Of a stretch of 64,000 nucleotides of DNA, positions 29,101-35,617 are shown piece by piece. The notes under the pieces were generated by a model. The model saw only the letters and a program-made list of their open reading frames with translations, had not been told where the DNA came from and made no database searches. This DNA comes from Leifsonia sp. Leaf336 (GTDB taxonomy: Bacteria; Actinomycetota; Actinomycetes; Actinomycetales; Microbacteriaceae): positions 878,443-942,442 of the forward strand of contig NZ_LMOZ01000001.1 in assembly GCF_001423695.1 (NCBI RefSeq), in the 5' to 3' direction. Both the position numbers and the translations under genes were made by a program. Position 1 is the stretch's first letter. Each line of letters starts with the position of its first letter.

Positions 29101-29874
29101 ACCGAGCGTCCGCGCGAGTCGCTGATGGTGATCACCGCGAGCGAGCGGCACGCCGTACGGGTGAACCAGGCCGTACTGTCGGCGTTCTCGAAGCGCACCG
29201 AGCTCGCCGACTTCATCCTCGGCGATCGACCCGAGCCGTTCACCGTCGTGACCCTCGAGCAGTCGGTGGGCCAGAGCCGCGACCGCGTCGTCTTCTCGAT
29301 CGGCTACGGTCGCACCCCGCACGGCCGGCTGCTGTCGAACTTCGGAGCCCTCGCGGAGCCGGGAGGCGACCGCCTCCTCGCCGTCGGCATGACGCGTGCT
29401 CGCCGCGGCATGGACATCGTCTCGTGCTTCCGCCCCGACGACATCGACGAGTCGCGCATGCGGCACGGCATCGCCGCGCTCGCGCAGGTGCTGGGGGAGG
29501 CCGACCAGCTGCAGGCCGCTGTGCCCGAGTACCTCAGCCCCGACGCGGACCCGATGATCCTCGACCTCGCCAAGCGCCTCGCGCGCCGCGGCCTGGATGT
29601 GCAGGTCGGCTACCGCGGCAAGCTCACGCTTGTCGCGTCGAACGAGGGCCGCGCGGTCGTCGTCGAGACCGACGACGACGTGAACAAGGGCAGCCTCCGC
29701 GAGTCGCTGCGGCTGCGCCCCGACGTGCTGCGGCGCCTGGGCTGGCACTACCTCCGTGTGCACAGCTTCGAGCTCTTCGCCGACCCGGACGCCGTGGCCG
29801 GCCGCATCGCCCACCTCATCGGCATCTCGGAGGCCAACACCGAGACCGCGCCGATCACGCTGCCGGAGCTCTGA
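26116..29874 (+). CDS. Degenerate SF1 helicase-like protein with C-terminal restriction-nuclease fold
   Basis: 1252 residues. The layout is that of large Upf1/DUF4011-type SF1 helicases: an N-terminal part, a P-loop near 320, an all-helical insert, a Walker B region near 849, a second RecA domain with a motif VI-like VGMTRARRG (about 1091-1099) and a C-terminal domain resembling the MTES_1575 nuclease fold. Key residues are missing: the P-loop reads PGTGGTQT with Gly326 where Lys is expected; Walker B reads LIDAGAS without the usual DE pair; the nuclease part has KLTL (Thr1171 where Asp is expected) although ETD at 1184-1186 remains. The GTG at 26116 lies 6 nt after TAGGGT, so it is leaderless. 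An inactive structural or sensing role is inferred. Confidence 0.8.
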   Translation: MWRLDRKSEDDDMTSDVPEGDALHPASNTTSPHSLSLGDPGLVAGNIADHVWARWREEIAAIGGESPLLHFEDSPRTRIELSTTHPGGLPQFITGQSTLLSSLIRDELALRTARAAANAITAKGIELRSVRGIESIHLAIGLAQWRHGSDEFLAPILLRPLAIRRYGRDFELKLKGQPFLNPELARALSEQFQITLDADAFVALALHDGAFKPQPVIDRLRGLTSHLPWFNVQPRLVVSSFVDVAPALRAEADDLDTPLLDALAGNPTARTAIESAFSPADPIRQDERPPATDSLLLDADEEQENVVAQISAGNSIVVKTLPGTGGTQTVVNAVGALVAQHKRVLVVGPRRSSLEDIAQRFAKVGLPGVAVTPRTLRRDLIQSIGRNEKAEQPRVTDVDDALVRLRKVLLDYRAALARRDPVLHVSVLDALRELSRLALLPAPPATTARLSRASIEALASGRDAAADALIRAARLGEFRYGPSDSPWYGASFATTEEGKAAHDLAKKLSRAELPRLIERARALIGQTRMRPFESIAELGVYLRLLLDVRETLDRFTPNVFDRSISELIAATSSRRESPTMSGTNRRRLRKLALEYVRPGVHVTDLNESLRRIQQQRILWNRFAVAGVVPEVPVGIADVQVAYQRVAEDLARLDIPLRRTGTPQSLAALPIEELTRQVAGLAAESEVLANLQERTALLGQLRERELDPLLSDLSVRHVPETQVSAELELAWWQSVLEALLAADRALLSANTSVLDRLEADFRLVDEAHASATGKQLAWMLAETWKIGIVDWPEEAKALKKLLTTTTPTGASLNAAAPHLARPLAPVWLVSPYEVPAIDAEVAFDAVVLIDAGASTLAENVPVLRRARQVVAFGDPVTQTPSRFDTGVHEYGTTVEAADVDALHGDSALARLSELLPVYTLARSYRAGGEDLAELVNRRFYGGKIDSLPWAGTYLGHGSLALHYVTGGQGMPDSDTGAVESTDAEVAKVVELVLRHATERPRESLMVITASERHAVRVNQAVLSAFSKRTELADFILGDRPEPFTVVTLEQSVGQSRDRVVFSIGYGRTPHGRLLSNFGALAEPGGDRLLAVGMTRARRGMDIVSCFRPDDIDESRMRHGIAALAQVLGEADQLQAAVPEYLSPDADPMILDLAKRLARRGLDVQVGYRGKLTLVASNEGRAVVVETDDDVNKGSLRESLRLRPDVLRRLGWHYLRVHSFELFADPDAVAGRIAHLIGISEANTETAPITLPEL

Positions 29875-29962
29875 GCCCCTCAGCCCGCATCTGCGCGCCG
29901 AATGTGCTCCCCAGGAACGTCCGACGGCACATGTGCGGAGGATCTGCGCCTAGCCTGGAGTG

Positions 29963-30136
29963 GTGAACGAGCAGCAGCACGACAGCGAGCGACCAGCGCG
30001 GAAGTCGCGCCGGGTGCGGCGCGAGGGCGCGCCGGGCGCGGACCCGACGCCGCGCGTGCCGGAGCGCGACCACGACGACGGCTCGTGGTCGTCGAACGAC
30101 GAGCAACTGCGACGGGACGTCCCGCCGCACTGGTGA
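29963..30136 (+). CDS. Small basic/acidic protein, 57 aa
   Basis: A 57-codon GTG frame. TAGCCT (29951-29956) ends 6 nt before the start, as in the other leaderless genes. The peptide is charged and ends in a patterned tail (NDEQLRRDVPPHW) that I recall from small proteins of related genera, so it is likely real. No function is known. It lies between the helicase-like gene and the MazEF-type pair. Confidence 0.55.
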   Translation: MNEQQHDSERPARKSRRVRREGAPGADPTPRVPERDHDDGSWSSNDEQLRRDVPPHW

Positions 30137-30177
30137 CTCTGGGACTCTCTTCGGTCGTACTCTGGTAGCATCTCGGT

Positions 30178-30402
30178 ATGACTGTGAAGCTGAGTGTGAG
30201 TCTGTCCGATGAGGATCTGCAGTATCTCGACAAGATCGCGGCCGACATGAAGGGCAACCGATCCGCTGCCATCCACAAGCTTCTCCGCGTCCAACGTGAA
30301 CTCGATGCCGAGGACGCGTATGCTCAGGCGTTCGACGAGTGGGAGAGCTCGGGTGAGGATGCGATCTGGGATCGCACTGTGCGAGATGGGCTGTCCGAGT
30401 GA
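30178..30402 (+). CDS. Antitoxin of a MazEF/PemIK-type module
   Basis: 74 residues: an N-terminal ribbon-helix-helix (KLSVSLSDEDLQYLDKIA, then RSAAIHKLLR) for DNA binding and an acidic C-terminal tail (DEWESSGEDAIWD) that would wrap the toxin. TAGCAT (30166-30171) ends 6 nt before ATG 30178, so it is leaderless. The stop overlaps the toxin start in GTGA. It is expected to repress its own promoter. Confidence 0.85.
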   Translation: MTVKLSVSLSDEDLQYLDKIAADMKGNRSAAIHKLLRVQRELDAEDAYAQAFDEWESSGEDAIWDRTVRDGLSE

Positions 30403-30761
30403 GGCGCGGTGATGTCGTCGAGGTTCTGCTCGATCCGGTCGTCGACGGCGAAGCGGGCAAGCTGCGCCCGTGCATCGTCGTCAGCTCGGCAGGGATGAAT
30501 GCATCGGTCACGAAACGGTCGCGCGGCGTCATCACCTGCGTGCCGGTGACGTCGAACGTCTCGAACGTCCACGCCGACTTCCAGGTAGAGGTCGCGGACC
30601 CGGACGATCTCACCCAGATGGGGCTGCGCGTCCCGTCGAAACTGCAGGCGGAGCAGGTGCGCGCGATCGGGTTCCCCCGTGTCACGCGAACACTGGGTGC
30701 GACTCCGGGATGGATCATGCGCCAACTGGACGAGGCGCTCCGATTCCATCTTTCGCTTTAG
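30399..30761 (+). CDS. MazF/PemK-family toxin (endoribonuclease)
   Basis: 120 residues with the PemK barrel: RRGDVVEVLLDPV at the start, then GKLRPCIVVSSAGMN and ITCVPVTSN, the conserved Arg and Thr/Ser regions of the RNase site, and QAEQVRAI near the end. Family members cut mRNA at short sequences. The start is GTG 30399, coupled to the antitoxin. Confidence 0.87.
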   Translation: MRRGDVVEVLLDPVVDGEAGKLRPCIVVSSAGMNASVTKRSRGVITCVPVTSNVSNVHADFQVEVADPDDLTQMGLRVPSKLQAEQVRAIGFPRVTRTLGATPGWIMRQLDEALRFHLSL

Positions 30762-30782
30762 CGGAGCCTCAGCGCTCGCCGG

Positions 30783-31226
30783 CTACGGCAGCGGGTCGGC
30801 GTGCCTGCCGGTGCCGGCGCCCGAGGGTGGCGACTGCTGCGCCTGCAGGAGGTCGCGGATCTCGGTCAGCAGGTCGAGCTCGGTGACGGGTGCATCGGGC
30901 TCGACGACGCCCTTCTTGCGGAGGCGGTCCATCCGCTCCTTGAGCTTGTTGATCGGGAAGACGAAGACGAAGTAGACGACGACCGCGACGATCAGGAAGC
31001 TGATGATCGAGCCGAGCACCGCACCGAACTTGATCTGCGAGCCGTTGAGGGTGACGATCATCGCCTGGTCGAGCGAGCTCGCCTTGAAGAACGCGCTGAT
31101 CAGCGGGTTGAACAGATTCGTCACGATCGAGGTGACGACGGCCGTGAACGCGGCGCCGATGACCACGGCGACCGCGAGGTCGATCACGTTCCCGCGGAGG
31201 ATGAACTCCCTGAAGCCTTTGAGCAA
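30783..31226 (-). CDS. mscL: Large-conductance mechanosensitive channel
   Basis: 147 residues with the MscL pattern: LKGFREFILRGNVIDLAVAV at the N-terminus with the first pore helix, a periplasmic loop, the second helix (about 68-92) and a charged C-terminal bundle (KLKERMDRLRKKG). It opens under membrane tension to release solutes. I chose the TTG at 31226, with AAAGGA 7-8 nt upstream, because it gives the exact family start; no ATG or GTG fits. fmdB lies upstream on the same strand. Confidence 0.9.
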   Translation of the reverse strand: MLKGFREFILRGNVIDLAVAVVIGAAFTAVVTSIVTNLFNPLISAFFKASSLDQAMIVTLNGSQIKFGAVLGSIISFLIVAVVVYFVFVFPINKLKERMDRLRKKGVVEPDAPVTELDLLTEIRDLLQAQQSPPSGAGTGRHADPLP

Positions 31227-31269
31227 GACCGGTCCTTTCGCCAGTGAGGTGGGGCTGGTGGTGCTGATG

Positions 31270-31608
31270 TCAGGCTGCAGAGCCTGAGGAGGAGGTGGAG
31301 GACGACGACGAACCCGACGACGACGAACCCGACGACGACGAACCGGACGACGACGAACCGGACGACGACGAGTCCGACGAAGACGACGACGAGCCCGATC
31401 CCGACGACGAACCTCCCGCTGACTTCGTACCACCGCGCGAGTCGGTCCGGTAGAACCCGGAGCCGTTGAAGGTCACGCCCACGGTGCCGAAGACCTTGCG
31501 CAGGGTTCCGCCGCAGTTCGGGCAGACGGTGAGCGCGTCGTCGGTGAAGGCCTGGTGGACGTCGAAGGCGTGGCCGCAGTCGCGGCACGAGTAGGAGTAG
31601 GTGGGCAT
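31270..31608 (-). CDS. FmdB-type zinc-ribbon protein with long polyserine tail
   Basis: 112 residues. The first 55 form the FmdB zinc ribbon with CxxC pairs at CRDC and CPNC, starting MPTYSYSCRDCG. From about residue 60 to the end the protein is almost only Ser and Gly. Five GSSSS units in that tail come from a 15-bp tandem repeat. The ribbon is thought to regulate or bind nucleic acid; the tail is unusually long. It is followed by mscL, a common actinobacterial pairing. Confidence 0.85.
   Translation of the reverse strand: MPTYSYSCRDCGHAFDVHQAFTDDALTVCPNCGGTLRKVFGTVGVTFNGSGFYRTDSRGGTKSAGGSSSGSGSSSSSSDSSSSGSSSSGSSSSGSSSSGSSSSSTSSSGSAA
31301..31375. repeat. 15-bp tandem repeat, five copies, in the fmdB tail
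   Basis: GACGACGACGAACCC-type units at 31301, 31316, 31331, 31346 and 31361; the first two are identical, the next two differ in the last base and the fifth by more. Each encodes GSSSS on the minus strand, so gain or loss of a unit keeps the frame. Confidence 0.9.
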
Positions 31609-31645
31609 GGTCTTCCGTTGTGTTCGGGCGCGTCCGTGGTGCCGG

Positions 31646-32230
31646 TCAGGAGAACTGGACGATGCGTGTCGGGGTGACTGCGCCGTCGACGGGCTGGTCG
31701 TGTCGTTCCCGCGGGACCTCGCTCACGAGCTCGGCATCGAAGACGACGGCGTACACCGGGGGACATTTTTCCATGCTGCCGAGCGTCTTGTCGAAATAAC
31801 CCCGCCCCCATCCCATGCGCATGCCCGTCGCGTCGACGGCCGCGGCCGGCACCAGGATGAGGTCGACGTCGTTGATGGCGATCGGCCCGAGCAGCTCGCC
31901 GACGGCCTCCGGCATGCCGAAGAGACCCTCGGTCTCGGTCTCGCCGTCGCCCGTCGTCCAGTCGAGGAGGCCGTCTTCGCGTGAGACGGGCAGGAGGACG
32001 CGCAGGCCCTGCCCGACCGCCCAATTGACGAACGGACGCGTGTCGGGCTCGATGTTCGTCGAGAGATAGGCGGCGACGGACCGCGCGGACAGATCGGTCG
32101 CGAGGTCGATCAAGTTTCGGGTGATTCCCGCGGTCGCGGCCTGTCGTTCCGTGCTGGTGAGGTTCTGCCGTCGCTCGCGCAGCTCTGCGCGCAGTGCGCG
32201 CTTGCGATGGGCGGCGGTGTCCGTGTCCAT
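31646..32230 (-). CDS. 5-formyltetrahydrofolate cyclo-ligase
   Basis: 194 residues with the family's ATP/substrate motif RMGWGRGYFDKTL (about 137-149), the N-terminal basic RKRALRAELRERR and the central LILVPAAAVD. It converts 5-formyl-THF to methenyl-THF at the cost of ATP. It is divergent from galU at 32289, an order conserved in actinobacteria. Confidence 0.9.
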   Translation of the reverse strand: MDTDTAAHRKRALRAELRERRQNLTSTERQAATAGITRNLIDLATDLSARSVAAYLSTNIEPDTRPFVNWAVGQGLRVLLPVSREDGLLDWTTGDGETETEGLFGMPEAVGELLGPIAINDVDLILVPAAAVDATGMRMGWGRGYFDKTLGSMEKCPPVYAVVFDAELVSEVPRERHDQPVDGAVTPTRIVQFS

Positions 32231-32288
32231 ACGTCAATCCTAAGAGGTCCAGCCTGGGCGGCCGCGAAAATGCGGTTACTGTAGCGGC

Positions 32289-33236
32289 ATGGCTACCAAC
32301 GTGACGAAAGCAGTGATCCCCGCAGCAGGCCTCGGCACCCGGTTCCTGCCGGCGACCAAGGCGATGCCGAAGGAGATGCTGCCGGTCGTCGACAAGCCGG
32401 CCATCCAGTACGTGGTCGAAGAGGCGGTCGACGCGGGCCTGACCGACGTGCTCATGATCACCGGCCGCAACAAGAACGCGCTCGAGAACCACTTCGACCG
32501 CAACGCCGAGCTCGAGGACACGCTCGAGAAGAAGGGCGACACCGACCGTCTCCAGAAGGTCAACTACTCCACCTCGCTCGCCGACATGCACTACGTGCGC
32601 CAGGGCGACCCCAAGGGTCTCGGCCACGCGGTGCTCCGCGCCAAGATGCACGTGGGTCGCGAGCCGTTCGCCGTGCTCCTGGGCGACGACATCATCGACT
32701 CCCGCGACGACCTCCTCCAGCACATGCTCGACGTGCAGCACAAGTACAACGCCTCCGTGATCGCGCTGATGGAGGTGCCGAGCGAGTCCATCCACCTGTA
32801 CGGCGCGGCCGCGATCGAAGAGACCGGTGACGACGACGTGGTGCGCATCACCGGCCTGGTCGAGAAGCCCGACGCCGAGCACGCGCCGTCGAACTACGCG
32901 ATCATCGGCCGCTACGTCTTGCGGCCCGAGGTGTTCGACGTGCTCGAGCGCACGGAGCCGGGCCGCGGTGGAGAGATCCAGCTCACCGACGCCCTGCAGT
33001 CGATGGCCGAGGCTCCCGACTGGACCGGCGGTGTCTACGGCGTCGTCTTCCGCGGCCGCCGGTACGACACGGGCGACCGCCTCGACTACATCAAGGCGAT
33101 CATCCAGCTGGCAGTCGACCGCGAAGACCTCGGCCCCGACCTGCGGCCCTGGCTGCGCGAGTTCGCCGACGGCCTCGCCGACGAGCCGCGCGAGGCTCTG
33201 GAGGAGATGCCGACGGAGCCGACTGGCGCGATCTAG
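32289..33236 (+). CDS. galU: UTP-glucose-1-phosphate uridylyltransferase
   Basis: 315 residues. The nucleotidyltransferase signature AAGLGTRFLPATKAMPKEMLP is at 11-31, with the substrate lysine in VEKPD near 196. It makes UDP-glucose for envelope polysaccharides and glycolipids. ATG 32289 lies 6 nt after TACTGT (32277-32282), so it is leaderless. An acetyltransferase gene follows after 57 bp. Confidence 0.95.
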   Translation: MATNVTKAVIPAAGLGTRFLPATKAMPKEMLPVVDKPAIQYVVEEAVDAGLTDVLMITGRNKNALENHFDRNAELEDTLEKKGDTDRLQKVNYSTSLADMHYVRQGDPKGLGHAVLRAKMHVGREPFAVLLGDDIIDSRDDLLQHMLDVQHKYNASVIALMEVPSESIHLYGAAAIEETGDDDVVRITGLVEKPDAEHAPSNYAIIGRYVLRPEVFDVLERTEPGRGGEIQLTDALQSMAEAPDWTGGVYGVVFRGRRYDTGDRLDYIKAIIQLAVDREDLGPDLRPWLREFADGLADEPREALEEMPTEPTGAI

Positions 33237-33293
33237 GTCGATAACCGCTACGGTCGTATCTGCGGCGAACGGTCGTCGTAGAAGGAGGACGCC

Positions 33294-33956
33294 GTGGCGT
33301 TCGTCATCCCCACGCTGAGCGATGGACGCATCGTGCTGCGACCGATCCGTCTGAGAGACGCTCGCGCGCTCGAGCGCTCCCTGCTCGACAACCGCACCTG
33401 GTTGCGGCAGTGGGAGGCGACCAGCCCGTATGCGCCGGGGTCGTTCGACACGCGAGCGAGCATCCGCTCCCTGCTGGCGAACGCCCGCGCCGGGCACGGC
33501 CTCCCGTTCATCGTGGAGTACGACGGGCGCCTCGCCGGTCAGCTCAACGTGTCGTCGGTGACCTACGGCTCGCTGTCGAGCGCCACGATCGGCTATTGGA
33601 TCGCCGAGGAGTTCGCCGGGCGCAACATCACGCCGACCGCGGTGGCGCTCGCGACGGACTACTGCTTCTACCAGCTCGGCCTGCACCGCATGGAGATCTG
33701 CATCCGGCCCGAGAACGGCCCCAGCCTCCGCGTCGTCGAGAAGCTCGGGTTCCGCTACGAGGGCCTCCGGCGCCGCTACATCCACATCAACGGCGACTGG
33801 CGCGACCACTACTGCTTCGGGTTGGTGTCCGAAGAGCTTCAGCAGGGCGTCCTGCGCCGCTGGCTCGATGGCGAGGCGCCGGCGGAGGCCGCGTCGGTGA
33901 CGCCAGAGGACCGCGCGGCCGCTGCCATCCCGCTCCCGGTCGCGCGCCGACACTGA
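33294..33956 (+). CDS. RimJ-like GNAT N-acetyltransferase
   Basis: 220 residues of the GNAT fold: RLRDARALERSLLDNRTWL at the start, the acetyl-CoA loop region near IAEEFAGRNITP and the C-terminal NGPSLRVVEKLGFRYEGLRRRYIHING typical of RimJ/RimL. It probably acetylates a protein N-terminus. AGAAGGAGG lies before the GTG at 33294. It stands between galU and sepX, as in related genomes. Confidence 0.87.
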   Translation: MAFVIPTLSDGRIVLRPIRLRDARALERSLLDNRTWLRQWEATSPYAPGSFDTRASIRSLLANARAGHGLPFIVEYDGRLAGQLNVSSVTYGSLSSATIGYWIAEEFAGRNITPTAVALATDYCFYQLGLHRMEICIRPENGPSLRVVEKLGFRYEGLRRRYIHINGDWRDHYCFGLVSEELQQGVLRRWLDGEAPAEAASVTPEDRAAAAIPLPVARRH

Positions 33957-34027
33957 GAGTCCTCTCCATCGGTGACACACCCGGGCGCTGACCGGGGCGC
34001 CGAGCAGTCGCCCCCTACCGTAGAGGC

Positions 34028-35134
34028 ATGAATGGGGATGTGATGGGCGGTGGGGTGGTCGTCGCCATCGCGGCCGCCCTCTGGCTGGCCTATCTCGTCC
34101 CGGTGTGGCTGCGTCGCCGCGAGTACGTGGCGACGGAGCGCAACGCCGTTCGGCTGCAGCAGACGCTGCGCATCCTGGCCGAGACGAGTGAGCTTCCGGA
34201 CGAGGTCCGCATGGAGGCGACCGCGAAGACGGTCGCGGAGCAGCAGCGGATCCTCCGCAGGGCGGAGGAGCGCAGGCTCGCGACCGCCCGGGCCGAGGCC
34301 GCGGCGCATGCGCGTCGCGAGCAGGCGATCGCCGAGGAGCGGCGGCATGCGGCCGAGGAGGCCGAGCGTGCCGCCACCCAGGCCATCGCGCTGGAGCGGG
34401 CGTCCCGCGCGGCCGCAGCCCAGCGGGCGAGCGCGCTCGCGGTCGCCAGCGCACCTTCGTCGCTCTCTCCGCAGCGCCGCCGCAGGCTCCGCCGTTCGCG
34501 CGCGCTCTGCACGCTGTTGCTGGTGGCGAGCCTCGTCGGCGTCGCCGCAGGCGCCGCGCTCCTGCTGGCCACCGGCGCGTGGCTGCTGCCCGTGGCCTCC
34601 GGACTCGTGGTGCTCGCGTCCCTCGGCATGCTCAGCCGACTGTCGCGGTCCGCTCGTGCCACCGTCGCGCCCGTCCCGTTCGTGCCGGCCGCTCCCGCGT
34701 CACCGGACCTCTATGACCATGCGCAGCACGACCTCCCGGTGCAGGAGGCGCTGCGCCAGAGCTGGACTCCGCGCCCGTTGCCGAAGCCGCTGCACCTGTC
34801 ACCCGGCACGGTCGCCGCTGCGGCGATGGCGTCGGTGGATGCCGCAGCCGAGCTGCGCAGGGCTGCCGCCCGCGCCGACTTCGAGCGCAAGGTCACGGCC
34901 GTGGCGGAGGCCGCACCGGCGACGCCGGCGCCGGTCCGGCTGCGCCCGGTCGTCGCTCCCGCTCCCGCGGTGGCGTCGACCTCCGCAGCCCCCGCAGTCG
35001 CCTCCGTCTCGCGTCCGGTCGCGGTCGAGGAGGCCGTACCGAGCGTCTACTCGGCGATGGGGATCGTGGGCTCGGTCGACGACGGAGCGCTCGACCTCGA
35101 CGCCGTCCTCCGTCGCCGTCGCGCGGCGAGTTGA
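34028..35134 (+). CDS. sepX: Divisome protein SepX/GlpR-like
   Basis: 368 residues. One N-terminal membrane segment (about 8-24) runs into YLVPVWLRRREY, the SepX/GlpR hallmark, followed by a long Ala/Glu/Arg coiled coil (about 55-140), a hydrophobic hairpin (about 158-197) and a Pro/Ala-rich tail. SepX (Streptomyces) and GlpR (corynebacteria) link FtsZ-ring assembly to the membrane and to the gephyrin-like Glp. The neighbours galU and rimJ fit, but no glp gene lies between them here. TACCGT ends 6 nt before ATG 34028: leaderless. Confidence 0.8.
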   Translation: MNGDVMGGGVVVAIAAALWLAYLVPVWLRRREYVATERNAVRLQQTLRILAETSELPDEVRMEATAKTVAEQQRILRRAEERRLATARAEAAAHARREQAIAEERRHAAEEAERAATQAIALERASRAAAAQRASALAVASAPSSLSPQRRRRLRRSRALCTLLLVASLVGVAAGAALLLATGAWLLPVASGLVVLASLGMLSRLSRSARATVAPVPFVPAAPASPDLYDHAQHDLPVQEALRQSWTPRPLPKPLHLSPGTVAAAAMASVDAAAELRRAAARADFERKVTAVAEAAPATPAPVRLRPVVAPAPAVASTSAAPAVASVSRPVAVEEAVPSVYSAMGIVGSVDDGALDLDAVLRRRRAAS

Positions 35135-35203
35135 GCGGCCAGTTGAGCCGCCCTCGATTTCGATTCGGAACAGCGAGGGTGCTAGGCTAGCTGAGCAGTT
35201 CCC

Positions 35204-35279
35204 GGGGCTATGGCGCAGTTGGTAGCGCGCTTCGTTCGCATCGAAGAGGTCAGGAGTTCGAATCTCCTTAGCTCCACCA
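35204..35279 (+). tRNA. tRNA-Ala(CGC), CCA encoded
   Basis: A complete cloverleaf: acceptor GGGGCTA with TAGCTCC, D arm, anticodon stem CTTCG/CGAAG with loop TTCGCAT (anticodon CGC, reading GCG), T arm AGGAG-TTCGAAT-CTCCT, discriminator A at 35276 and an encoded CCA at 35277-35279. TAGGCT at 35183-35188 is the likely -10. A strong terminator follows. Confidence 0.95.
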
Positions 35280-35285
35280 CCGGAT

Positions 35286-35323
35286 AAGAAGGCCGCCCCC
35301 CGGGGCGGCCTTCTTCTGTTTTC
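35286..35323 (+). terminator. Rho-independent terminator of the tRNA-Ala gene
   Basis: A 14-bp perfect stem (35286-35299 with 35302-35315; AAGAAGGCCGCCCC on the left arm) followed by CTGTTTT. Confidence 0.9.
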
Positions 35324-35352
35324 AGCCGTACAGCTTCCCCGACGATCTGCAC

Positions 35353-35369
35353 TCTGCAAATTTTGCAGA
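35353..35369. promoter_or_regulatory. 17-bp perfect palindrome in the gap before the sugar operon
   Basis: TCTGCAAA-T-TTTGCAGA is a perfect 8+1+8 palindrome. It lies about 165 bp upstream of the -35/-10 region of the alpha-glucosidase operon. It could be a second site for a LacI-type regulator. The rest of 35370-35505 is an AT-richer stretch with several TTGCA-like half sites and no convincing gene. Confidence 0.5.
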
Positions 35370-35510
35370 CTTCTGTAGCCCGAGTTGCGTTGCGCCCTGC
35401 CCGCATCGTCGCGGCGATCGCGGGCGAAGACCTCACCGATGTAACTGTAGTTCGCACGATTGTTCACGCAAACGCACGTAAGAGTTCGCAAATCACTTGC
35501 ATTCATTTTA

Positions 35511-35543
35511 GTTCTTGCGTCATTTTGTCAAGAACCCTACTTT
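35511..35543 (+). promoter_or_regulatory. Promoter and operator of the alpha-glucoside operon
   Basis: TTGCGT (35515-35520), 17 bp, TACTTT (35538-35543). The inverted repeat GTTCTTG (35511-35517) ... CAAGAAC (35529-35535), 7+11+7, covers the -35 and spacer, the classic position for a repressor. A leader of about 70 nt leads to the GTG at 35618. Confidence 0.6.
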
Positions 35544-35617
35544 CTGAGTAACGGAAATCACAGCTCCGTCCGGCGCCGATGCCATGCGGCAGGCCGGCCT
35601 GCACAGAAAGGCTCCGC

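Noticed and set aside
27418-29814. 798-codon minus-strand frame inside the helicase-like gene
   Set aside because: Mirror frame of a gene with recognisable helicase layout.
30399-30761. Toxin as part of a defence island with the helicase-like gene
   Set aside because: The MazF-type pair has its own promoter and no other defence genes are close; the helicase-like protein looks inactive.
31301-31375. Short regular repeats as a CRISPR array
   Set aside because: 15-bp units are contiguous without spacers and lie in a coding frame for Gly/Ser.
35363-35551. 62-codon plus-strand frame between tRNA and the sugar operon
   Set aside because: It runs through the promoter/operator region, has no ribosome site and no protein-like composition.
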